Shown one piece after another: positions 55,637 through 63,616 of a DNA stretch of 64,000 nt (the stretch's first letter is position 1; every line of letters begins with the position of its first letter). Origin of the DNA: Agromyces agglutinans (GTDB lineage: Bacteria > Actinomycetota > Actinomycetes > Actinomycetales > Microbacteriaceae); assembly GCF_009647605.1 (NCBI RefSeq), contig NZ_WJIF01000010.1, positions 31,348 to 95,347 of the forward strand, in the 5' to 3' direction. Position numbers and translations under genes: made by a program. A model generated the notes under the pieces. The model did no database searches. It was not told the DNA's origin and saw only the letters and a program-made list of their open reading frames with translations.

Positions 55637-58600
55637 ATGAGCACCGTCCACCATCCGATCGTCCTGCCCGACGCGCCCGCGGCCGAGCGCGCCCGCCTCG
55701 ACGCGGGCGGCGTCGCCTGCTGGGAGCAGGCGATCACGATCGACACCTACGAGCCCGCCGAGCCCGATCGCTACCCCCTCTTCCTCGACCGACGGGTCTA
55801 CCAGGGGTCGAGCGGGAAGGTGTATCCCATCCCCTTCACCGACCGCATCCTGCCCGAGCGCCGGCCGCGCGAGTGGCGCGCGATCCACCTCGAGAACCGG
55901 TGGGTGCGGCTCGTGCTCCTGCCCGAGCTGGGCGGGCGCATCCACATCGGGTACGACAAGACCCGCGACTACGACTTCTTCTATCGCAACAACGTGATCA
56001 AGCCGGCCCTCGTCGGGCTCGCCGGGCCCTGGATCTCGGGCGGCGTCGAGTTCAACTGGCCGCAGCATCACCGCCCGGCCACGTACCTGCCCGTCGAGAC
56101 GCACCTGGAACGGCACGAGGACGGCTCGGTCACCGCCTGGCACGGCGACCTCGACCCGTTGCAGCGCATGCGTGCGAGCCACGGCATCCGCCTGCGCGGC
56201 GATTCCTCGCTCATCGAACTCGAGGCGCGGCTCGTGAACCGGACCGACGTGCCGCAGACCTTCCTCTGGTGGGCCAACGTCGCGGCGCGCTCGCACGACC
56301 GCTACCAGTCGTTCTTCCCGACCGATGTGCGCTACGTCGCCGACCACGCCCGGCGGGCGATCACCGCGTTCCCCCGGGCCGATCGCCCGTACTACGGCGT
56401 CGACTACCCGGCGCTCGGCGCCGCTCGGGCGGGCGCCGACCGCATCGACCTCTCCGGCAACGTGCGCGTGCCGACCTCCTACATGGTCACCGACACCGTC
56501 GACGACTTCTTCGGCGGCTACGACCACGACGAGCGGGCGGGCTTCGTGCACTGGGCCGACCGGGCGATCGCGCCGGGCAAGAAGATGTGGACCTGGGGCA
56601 ACGGCGAGGTCGGGCACGCGTGGGACCGTCACCTCACCGACGGCGACGGGCCGTACGTCGAGCTGATGGCCGGCGTCTTCACCGACAACCAGCCCGACTT
56701 CACCTGGCTGCGGCCGGGCGAGACCCGGTCGTTCCGGCAGTACTGGTACCCGATCCAGGACATCGGGCCCGCCGTGCAGGCCACGCTCGACGCGGCCGTC
56801 GGCCTCGAGGTCGACGGGCTCGGCGCGAGTGTCGGGGTCGCCGCCACCGCCGAGCACGCCGACGTGCGGATCGAGCTCCGCCGGGGCGCGGCCGTGCTGG
56901 GCGCCTGGTCGGCCGCGATCGGCCCGGGCCGGCCGTTCACCGCGACGATCGAGCTCGACGAGCCCGCGACGCGCGACGACCTCGTGCTCGTCGTCGAGGG
57001 CGACGGGCGCGAGCTCGTGCGCTGGAGCGCCCGGCCCGCGGCATCCGGAGAACCCTGGGTGGCGACCGAACCGCCCGCTCCCGCCGAGATCGCGTCGTCA
57101 GACGAACTGGTCGTCACGGGCCGGCACCTCGCGCAGTACCGCCACCCGACGCGCGCCGCCGAGCCGTACTTCGCCGAGGCGGTGCGCCGCGACGCCGGCG
57201 ACGCCCGTGCACGCCTCGGCCTCGCCCGGCTCGCCTACGACCGCGGTGAGCCCGAGGCCGCGCTCGAGCACCTCGAGGCCGCGCTCGCGCGCGAGACCCG
57301 CAGGAACCTGAACCCCGAGCACGCCGACGTGCAGCTCCTGCGCGCGCTCGTGCTCGAGCGACTCGGCCGGTTCGCCGAGGCCGCCGACGCCTTCGGCAAG
57401 GCCGTCTGGGACGGCGCCCTCGCCCTGCCCGCCCTCCTCGGCCGCGCCCGCCTCGCCCTCCGCGCGGGTGACGCGCGCCGGTCGCTGGAGTTCGCCGAGC
57501 AGGCGTCGCGAACGGATGCGTCGAGCACCCAGGCCGTCGCCGCGCGCGTGGTGGCGCTGCGCGCCCTCGGCCGCGATGCGGACGCCGGTTCGCTGCTGTC
57601 GCTCGCCCGCGCCGCGGACCCGCTCGACCCGCTGCTCGCAGCCCTCGCCGACGACCTCGACCCGGTCGATCCGCGGACCCTCCTCACGATGGCGCACGAG
57701 CTGCACCGCCTCGGCGATCGGCCGCGGGGCATCCGGCTCGCCGAGCGCGCGGCGGGCACGTCGCCCGGCCGCTTCGGCAACCCCGCTCCCCTCGCGTCCT
57801 ACGCCCTCGCTGCCTTTCTCGACGAGGCGGATGAGCCGGGGCGTGCCGCCGCCGCGCGTACTGCCGCGCGCGCGGCCGAGGTCCGGCTCGCGTTCCCGGC
57901 CGGCCTCGACGACCTCGATGCGCTGCGCGCCGCGCTCGCGGCCGAGCCGGGCGATGCCCGCGCCGCGGGACTGCTCGGCTGCTGGCTGCTCGACGCGGGC
58001 CGCACCGCCGACGCGCTCGTCGCGCTCGAACGCTCGATCGCGGGCGGTGCCGACGACCCGGTCGTCTGGCGCAACGCCGCCGTCGCCCTCGTCAACACCG
58101 GCGGCGACCTCGACGTCGCCGACGAACGCTACGCGCGGGCCCTCGACCTGGCGGGCGGGCAGGACGCCCGACTCGTGTACGAGCGCGACCAGCTCGCGTC
58201 GATCCGCGGTCTCGACGCGCCGACCCGCATCGCCGGCATCGAGGCGGCCGGTCCCGAGGCGCTCGTCCGCGACGACCTCGCCGTGGAGTACGCGGGCCTG
58301 CTCGTCGACACCGGGCGCGCCGCCGACGCCCTCGACCTGCTCGATCGGCGCACCTTCCAGCCGTTCGAGGGCGGCGAGGGCCGGGTCATCGCGGTCTTCG
58401 ACCGCGCGAGCGCCGCCGTCGCCGGGGACCTGCTGCGCACCGATCCGCGCGCGGCGCGCGACCTGCTCGCAGCGGGCGTCGCCGTGCCGGAGCGCCTCGG
58501 CGAGGGCCGGCATCCGGCCGAGGTCGTGGCCGAGCGCTTCGTGCTGCTCGGCGACGCGGAGGCCGCGCTGGGCGATCGCCCCGCCGCGGAGGCGGCGTGG

Positions 58601-58906
58601 CGTCGCGCCTGCGACGTCGACGGGCCCCTCGCCGCGACCGGTCACACCGTGAGCGCGCGCGACGCCTGGATCGGCACGGCCCACCTCCGGCTCGGCGAAC
58701 CGGAGGAGGCCGAGCGCGTCTGGGCCGCGCTCGAAGCCCGGGCCGCCGAGCTCGAGGCCTCGGCCGACCGCGTCGACTACTTCGCGACGTCGCTGCCCGA
58801 GCTGCTGCTCTTCCCGGTGGACACGGCCGAGCGCCGCGCCGCCGAGGCCCGGGAGCTGCGCGAACTCGCCGACGCGGGCCGGCGCTCGATGGAGGCGGCG
58901 GCATGA
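55637..58906 (+). CDS. DUF5107 domain protein with C-terminal TPR array
   Basis: A 1089-residue soluble protein without signal peptide. Residues ~15-440 form the DUF5107 domain: ENRWVRLVLLPELGGRIHIGYDK resembles galactose-mutarotase-like supersandwich folds, followed by GVEFNWPQHHRP and MWTWGNGEVGHAWD. From about 500 the protein is a series of tetratricopeptide-like helical pairs (AYDRGEPEAALEHLEAAL, ERLGRFAEAADAFGKAV). It presumably binds or remodels a carbohydrate and partner proteins; activity is not known to me. First gene of an operon with a clan-A-like hydrolase (ATGA overlap) and a serine hydrolase. Confidence 0.82.
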   Translation: MSTVHHPIVLPDAPAAERARLDAGGVACWEQAITIDTYEPAEPDRYPLFLDRRVYQGSSGKVYPIPFTDRILPERRPREWRAIHLENRWVRLVLLPELGGRIHIGYDKTRDYDFFYRNNVIKPALVGLAGPWISGGVEFNWPQHHRPATYLPVETHLERHEDGSVTAWHGDLDPLQRMRASHGIRLRGDSSLIELEARLVNRTDVPQTFLWWANVAARSHDRYQSFFPTDVRYVADHARRAITAFPRADRPYYGVDYPALGAARAGADRIDLSGNVRVPTSYMVTDTVDDFFGGYDHDERAGFVHWADRAIAPGKKMWTWGNGEVGHAWDRHLTDGDGPYVELMAGVFTDNQPDFTWLRPGETRSFRQYWYPIQDIGPAVQATLDAAVGLEVDGLGASVGVAATAEHADVRIELRRGAAVLGAWSAAIGPGRPFTATIELDEPATRDDLVLVVEGDGRELVRWSARPAASGEPWVATEPPAPAEIASSDELVVTGRHLAQYRHPTRAAEPYFAEAVRRDAGDARARLGLARLAYDRGEPEAALEHLEAALARETRRNLNPEHADVQLLRALVLERLGRFAEAADAFGKAVWDGALALPALLGRARLALRAGDARRSLEFAEQASRTDASSTQAVAARVVALRALGRDADAGSLLSLARAADPLDPLLAALADDLDPVDPRTLLTMAHELHRLGDRPRGIRLAERAAGTSPGRFGNPAPLASYALAAFLDEADEPGRAAAARTAARAAEVRLAFPAGLDDLDALRAALAAEPGDARAAGLLGCWLLDAGRTADALVALERSIAGGADDPVVWRNAAVALVNTGGDLDVADERYARALDLAGGQDARLVYERDQLASIRGLDAPTRIAGIEAAGPEALVRDDLAVEYAGLLVDTGRAADALDLLDRRTFQPFEGGEGRVIAVFDRASAAVAGDLLRTDPRAARDLLAAGVAVPERLGEGRHPAEVVAERFVLLGDAEAALGDRPAAEAAWRRACDVDGPLAATGHTVSARDAWIGTAHLRLGEPEEAERVWAALEARAAELEASADRVDYFATSLPELLLFPVDTAERRAAEARELRELADAGRRSMEAAA

Positions 58907-60261
58907 GCGAACGCCACCTCGGCACGCCGGCGATGCCGGCCGAACCCGACGCGACGCCGACGGGCCGGATTCCCGAGCACCTGCCCGACCGGCTGGCGAT
59001 CAGTCTGTGGGACTTCTCCTGGTACACGCGGGCCGGCGCGGGCGAGCCGTTCGATGACGTCGACCGGGCCATGGCCGAGGCCGTGCACCGCGGCTACAAC
59101 GCCGTGCGCATCTGCGCGGCCCCGCTGCTCGTCGCGGGCGACCTCGGACTCGACACGCTGGCGGTCGACCTCCCGATCGAGGGACTGGGCGCCGCGCCGA
59201 CGGGCGGCTACTACGGCCAGCGCACGCGCTGGTACGACACGCCCGGCGGCTACTCGATCGATGTGCGCGGGCGTCTGTTCGAGCTCCTCGCCTCCGCGCG
59301 CCGCCGCGGCGTCGTCGTCGTGCTCGCGAGCTGGGAGTACCAGCAGTCGACCTCGTTCGCGGGCGACCCCGCCTGGTTCGAGGCGATCGACGCCGTGCCG
59401 CTCGAACGCCGGTACGACGTGCTCGCCGACGCCTTCGGGCGCCTGCTCGACGACATCCGCGACGCGGGCCTCATCGACGTCGTCGCGTTCACGGAGCTGC
59501 ACAACGAGGTCGATTTCTCGATGCTGCCCGCGGTCGACGCGGGCGCGGCGGGCGGTGCGGCGGCCGGCCGCGCGAGCGGCGGCGGTGCCGGCAGCGGCGT
59601 CGCCGCGCTCGCACGCCTCCGCGCGTGGCATCCCGACCAGCTGGTCACCGTGAGCTACGGCAAGCCGCCGCACCTGGCGATGCATCGGCTGTCGCCGGCG
59701 CTCGAGGTGGCGCAGTTCCACGTCTACAGCTACGGCGTGCTCGACGCACTGCAGCGGCGCATCGACATCCGCTCCGAGGGCACCGCGGGGTTCCCGAACG
59801 CCGAGCTGCGCGCCCTGCTCCGCGCCGACGCGCCGAGCGTCGAGGAGTACGGACGCCCCGCCGAGTGGAAGCTGCGCGCGACCGTGATCACCGACCAGAT
59901 GATCTACGGCTACGACTGGATCGACGCCTCCGCCTGGGACGCGTGGCTCGCCGCCCACTACGACGCGCACCACGAGGTGATGCGGCGCGAGATCGAATCG
60001 CGCGTCGTCGCGGTCGCGGAATGGGCGCGGTGGCGGTCGGTGCCGGCCGTCGTCGGCGAGGGCTGGATCGGCTACACGCCGCGCGACGGCGGCTTCGAGG
60101 AGGGCCCGATCGGCCGGGCGCTCGCCGAGCACGGCATCCGCACCGCGCTCGACCACGGCGTCTGGGGCGTCGTGGCCTGCTCGAACGCCGCACCGCACCA
60201 TCCCATGTGGTCGGATGTCGAGTGGCAGCAGCTCGTGAATCGCGAGATCACGTCGCGCTGA
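58903..60261 (+). CDS. Cellulase-like (clan GH-A type) family protein
   Basis: A 452-residue cytoplasmic protein with a TIM-barrel glycosidase pattern: LAISLWDFSWYTR at strand 1, YNAVRICAAP at strand 2, VVLASWEYQQ, then FTELHNEVDF with the presumed acid/base Glu 202 after Asn, and VVGEGWIGYTP with the presumed nucleophile Glu 386. This is the arrangement of clan GH-A enzymes. A Gly/Ala-rich insert (about 212-235) interrupts the domain. Substrate unknown; coupling to DUF5107 suggests a joint substrate. Confidence 0.78.
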   Translation: MSERHLGTPAMPAEPDATPTGRIPEHLPDRLAISLWDFSWYTRAGAGEPFDDVDRAMAEAVHRGYNAVRICAAPLLVAGDLGLDTLAVDLPIEGLGAAPTGGYYGQRTRWYDTPGGYSIDVRGRLFELLASARRRGVVVVLASWEYQQSTSFAGDPAWFEAIDAVPLERRYDVLADAFGRLLDDIRDAGLIDVVAFTELHNEVDFSMLPAVDAGAAGGAAAGRASGGGAGSGVAALARLRAWHPDQLVTVSYGKPPHLAMHRLSPALEVAQFHVYSYGVLDALQRRIDIRSEGTAGFPNAELRALLRADAPSVEEYGRPAEWKLRATVITDQMIYGYDWIDASAWDAWLAAHYDAHHEVMRREIESRVVAVAEWARWRSVPAVVGEGWIGYTPRDGGFEEGPIGRALAEHGIRTALDHGVWGVVACSNAAPHHPMWSDVEWQQLVNREITSR

Positions 60262-60335
60262 GCCGGCACCCCGCCGCACGCCCGCCCGCCCCCCTGCCCG
60301 CTCGCTCACCCGCCCGCCCGCCCGAGAGGAACCCA

Positions 60336-61313
60336 ATGCCCGCCTACGCCGCCGCCTTCGACTGGGTGCGCTCGCACGTCGAGTCGGGCGTCCTGCCGAG
60401 CGCCGTCCTCGGCGTCGCCGACCGCACGGGCGTGGTCGCGCTCGAGGCCTTCGGCGAGGCATCCGTCGACGACCACTACCCGCTGTTCTCGATCACCAAG
60501 CCGCTGGTCGGCCTCACCGCGCTCGACCTCGTCGACGCCGGTCGCCTGCTGCCGACGACGCCGCTCAGCACCGCGGTGCCCGAGTTCGCGGCCCTGCGCG
60601 CCGACGAGGTGCAGCTGCGTCACCTCGTCGGCCACACCTCGGGCATCGTCGAGCCGCCCCTCGACACCCCGGCCGGCCTCCGCCCCTCGCTCCTGGCCGG
60701 CGGCCGAGACTTCGCCGCCGGCACGGTCGCCCGCTACTCGTCGATCGCCTTCGAGGGCGTCGCGGCGCTCATCGAGCACGCCTCCGGCGAGGCCTGGCAG
60801 CGGCGATTCGCGCGCCTCTTCGATCGAGCGGATGCCTCGGGCCTCACGTTCGACCGCTCGTCGAGCCGGCACGTCCCCGTCGACGCCGCCGAGCACGGGC
60901 TCGACTGGGATCGCTTCGCCGCGCTCGGGCATCCCGGTGCCGGAGCCTTCGGCCGCGCCGTCGACCTGCTCGCCGTCGGGTCGGCGCTGCTGCGCGACGA
61001 CGGCACGCTCGTCTCTCCGCTCGCCGTGGAGGCGATGCGCCGCCCGCTCACCGCCGGCCTGCCCAAGCTCGAGCCCTACCCCGCCGAGCGCGGCCGCGAC
61101 TTCGGGTTCGCGTGGAACCTGCCGAACGCGGCGCCCGGCCTGCTCGCCCGCGACACCTACGGCCACGGCGGCTGGGCCGGCACCGAGTTCTGGATCACGC
61201 CGTCGGTCGGCGTCTGCTCCGTGCTGCTGGCGAACCGTGCCGGCCTCGGCCGATTCGGCTTCGACGCCGAGCAACTGGGCAACCTGGTCACGGCGGAGGC
61301 GTCACGGGGCTGA
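60336..61313 (+). CDS. Serine hydrolase, beta-lactamase/class C family
   Basis: A 325-residue protein with SxxK at SITK (Ser 52, Lys 55), the YxN-like motif as YSS in ARYSSIAFEG, and HGG near the C-terminus in YGHGGWAGTEF. No signal peptide, so it acts in the cytoplasm, unlike true beta-lactamases; an esterase or amidase acting on a modified sugar is more likely. GAGAGGA precedes the ATG. The 74-bp gap before it is made of cytosine-rich CGCCCGCC repeats. Confidence 0.85.
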   Translation: MPAYAAAFDWVRSHVESGVLPSAVLGVADRTGVVALEAFGEASVDDHYPLFSITKPLVGLTALDLVDAGRLLPTTPLSTAVPEFAALRADEVQLRHLVGHTSGIVEPPLDTPAGLRPSLLAGGRDFAAGTVARYSSIAFEGVAALIEHASGEAWQRRFARLFDRADASGLTFDRSSSRHVPVDAAEHGLDWDRFAALGHPGAGAFGRAVDLLAVGSALLRDDGTLVSPLAVEAMRRPLTAGLPKLEPYPAERGRDFGFAWNLPNAAPGLLARDTYGHGGWAGTEFWITPSVGVCSVLLANRAGLGRFGFDAEQLGNLVTAEASRG

Positions 61314-61341
61314 GGCCTCACCTCGCGCGGGACGGCTCGTC

Positions 61342-62478
61342 TCAGCGCATGAGCGCGAGAGGCCTCGGCAGCCCGCCGACCTCGATCGTCGGCCACGCGG
61401 GGTCGACGGTGAGTACCTCGAAGCCGTCGGCGTCGCGCACGAGCGTGTCCTCGACCTTGGCGCCCGGCGCGGTCGGGTTCCACGCGAACGCCTGGCCCGC
61501 ATGCACGACGTCGTCGACTCCCGGGACGGCTCGGGGATCGCGGCCGACGTATCCGGCCGCGCCGCCCTGGTGGTGGCGCCGCCACTCGGCCGCGTCGAAG
61601 CCCTGGTCGGCGTAGGCCGCGACGCCGGCGGCGAACACGTCGCCGAGTCGCGCGCCGGGGGTCGTCGCCTCGAGGAAGGCGCGCTCCACCTCGAGGATGC
61701 GCCGCTCGCGGTCGGGCGCGCCCTCACCCGCATCGCCGAACCCGACCCACCGGGTCACGTTGGCGATCAGCCCGTGCCGCCGGCCGCAGACCACGAGCAT
61801 CGCGCGCCGGCCGAGCGGCGCGTCGGTGGGCAGCGGGTGCCGGTGCGCGAGGCGGGATGCCCCGGCCACGAGCACGACCAGCGGGTCGATGCCGCGCTCG
61901 ACGAGCCCAGCCGCAAGGGCGGCGGCCGCGCGCCGCTCGGTCCAGTCGGGTTCGACGTCGGCGGCGACCCGGCCGATCACCTCGGCCGACGCGCGGCCGA
62001 GCCGACGGAAGCGCTCGCGCTCGGCGGGCAGCAGCGAGGCCCGGGCCGCACGCAGCTCCGCTGCGACCTCGGCCTCGTCGAGCGCGGCGACGCCCGCGGG
62101 CGCGAGCGGCTCGAACCAGGGCACCGCGTGCACCGACGCCCGGTCGAACCCGCCGAGCTCCTCGTCGGCGATGCGGTCGGCCTCGTTCGCGAAGATGCGG
62201 ATCTCGTCGGCCGAGCGATCGACCACGACCGCGACGACGGGGTCGCCGGCGTGCGACACGTGCGTGCGGATCCCGTCGAGGTACCACGACACCGCGCCGT
62301 GCGATCGGAGCATGAGCGAGTCGGCACCGTGCTCGTCGAGCAGCGCGAGCAGCCGCGCGCGCTTCGCGCGACGGTCGTCGGCCGAGGGCGGGAGCGAGGC
62401 ATCCGTCGTCACCGCAGCCGACGATGCGGCATCCGTCGCCGCCCCGGCCGGCGTCGAGGCCTCCGTCACCGTGCTCAC
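61342..62478 (-). CDS. M24 (Xaa-Pro peptidase/creatinase-fold) protein with lost metal ligands
   Basis: A 378-residue protein with the two-domain layout of aminopeptidase P/creatinase. N-terminal DEHGADSLMLRSHGAVSWYLDG is followed by the pita-bread domain with VERAFLEATTPGARLGDVF. Where active M24 peptidases have the two aspartates (D-x-G ... D-x-T-R), this reads VVCGRRHGLIANVTR, and the later HxxGH is HHQGG. It is therefore a creatinase-like or non-catalytic member. GTG start overlaps the LacI stop (GTGA). The first ~30 residues are Ala/Ser/Thr-rich. Confidence 0.78.
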   Translation of the reverse strand: MSTVTEASTPAGAATDAASSAAVTTDASLPPSADDRRAKRARLLALLDEHGADSLMLRSHGAVSWYLDGIRTHVSHAGDPVVAVVVDRSADEIRIFANEADRIADEELGGFDRASVHAVPWFEPLAPAGVAALDEAEVAAELRAARASLLPAERERFRRLGRASAEVIGRVAADVEPDWTERRAAAALAAGLVERGIDPLVVLVAGASRLAHRHPLPTDAPLGRRAMLVVCGRRHGLIANVTRWVGFGDAGEGAPDRERRILEVERAFLEATTPGARLGDVFAAGVAAYADQGFDAAEWRRHHQGGAAGYVGRDPRAVPGVDDVVHAGQAFAWNPTAPGAKVEDTLVRDADGFEVLTVDPAWPTIEVGGLPRPLALMR

Positions 62479-63491
62479 GCGATCACCGGGGCCGGGCCGG
62501 TGCTCTCGCGCACCTCGAGCCGGGGGCGGTAGGTCACCGGGTGGCCGGCCGGCTCGCCCGCGATCAGCGCACGCAGCCGCGACCAGACCTGCGCGCCGAG
62601 CTCCGCGCGCGGCACCGAGAGGCTCGTCAGCGCGGGCGTCGCGAACGCGGCCATCGGCACGTCGTCGAAGCCCGACACCGAGACCGCGCCCGGCACGTCG
62701 ACGCCGAGCGCGCGCAGCCGCGTGAGCAGCCCGAGCGCGACGAGGTCGTTGAAGGCGAGCACGCCGGTCACGCCCTCGCGCAGGGCGCTCACGACGAGGT
62801 CGGCCGCCGCGTAGCCGTCGTCGAGGCGCGAGCCGCACGCGGCGACCCGGATCTCGACGCCGGGGTGGGCCGCAGTCGCCTCGGCGACGCCGCGCAGTCG
62901 GTCGGCGTTCGATGCGCTCGACTCGGGACCGGCGAGGTAGAGCAGGCGGCGGTGGCCGAGCGACGCGAAGTGCTCGACGAGATCGCGGATGCCCCGGGCG
63001 TAGTCGACCCCGACCACGGGAGCGTCGCCGTCGACGGCCCGGTTGACGACGACGGCCGGCGCCACGCGCGCGGTGAGCTTCGCGAGCCGGTCGGCCGGGA
63101 GGCGGGGGGCGCAGAGCACGATCGCGTCGCAGCGCTCGCGCGCCTCGATCGCGGTGGGCTCCTCCTCGTCGACCCGCTCGACCGTGTCGGCGACGAGCAC
63201 CCGGTATCCGTCGGCCGCGGCGGCGACGCTCAGGCCCTTGAGGATGCCCTGGAACAGCGGGTTCTCGAGGTCGGGCACGACCATCGCGACGGTCTGGTTG
63301 CGACCCTGCACCAGGCTGCGCGCCGCGAGGCTCGGCCGGTAGCCGAGGTCGGCCACGGCGCGGCGCACCGACCGCACGATCTCGGGATCGACGGTCGACT
63401 TGCCGTTCAGCACGCGTGAGACGCTCGCCTGCGAGACGCCGGCGCGGGCCGCGACGTCGGCGATCGTCGCCGACTTGACGCGTTCGGTCAT
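62475..63491 (-). CDS. LacI-family regulator of the epimerase/DUF5107 region
   Basis: A 338-residue regulator: ATIADVAARAGVSQASVSRVLNGKSTV, then NQTVAMVVPDLENPLFQGILKG, LAFNDLVALGLLTRLRALG and VSGFDDVPMAAFATPALTS. GGAGG lies six bases before the chosen ATG. It is coupled to the M24-like gene and divergent from an epimerase gene; two palindromes in the divergent gap are its likely sites. Confidence 0.9.
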   Translation of the reverse strand: MTERVKSATIADVAARAGVSQASVSRVLNGKSTVDPEIVRSVRRAVADLGYRPSLAARSLVQGRNQTVAMVVPDLENPLFQGILKGLSVAAAADGYRVLVADTVERVDEEEPTAIEARERCDAIVLCAPRLPADRLAKLTARVAPAVVVNRAVDGDAPVVGVDYARGIRDLVEHFASLGHRRLLYLAGPESSASNADRLRGVAEATAAHPGVEIRVAACGSRLDDGYAAADLVVSALREGVTGVLAFNDLVALGLLTRLRALGVDVPGAVSVSGFDDVPMAAFATPALTSLSVPRAELGAQVWSRLRALIAGEPAGHPVTYRPRLEVRESTGPAPVIA

Positions 63492-63506
63492 GCGCACCTC
63501 CGTGTC

Positions 63507-63521
63507 GGGAAATCGATTCCC
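63507..63521 (-). promoter_or_regulatory. LacI-type operator before the LacI gene
   Basis: GGGAAATCGATTCCC, a near-perfect palindrome about central CG, 15 bp upstream of the lacI start. Probable autoregulatory site. Confidence 0.6.
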
Positions 63522-63537
63522 CATCTTAGGCACGACA

Positions 63538-63588
63538 TTGCCATACATGCCCGAATTCTGTACGCTCACGGCGAGAAAGCGATTTCTC
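63538..63588 (+). promoter_or_regulatory. Epimerase promoter with LacI-type operator
   Basis: TTGCCA (63538-63543) and TACGCT (63561-63566) are 17 bp apart. GAGAAAGCGATTTCTC (63573-63588), palindromic with one mismatch, covers the start site and shares the GAAA-N-CGATT core with the site at 63507. Confidence 0.7.
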
Positions 63589-63616
63589 AGCCGATCCTCC
63601 GAAGAGGGAGAACATG

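Noticed and set aside
60336..61313. Beta-lactamase conferring resistance
   Set aside because: SxxK and HGG motifs are present, but there is no signal peptide and the operon context is carbohydrate metabolism, so an antibiotic-resistance role is unsupported.
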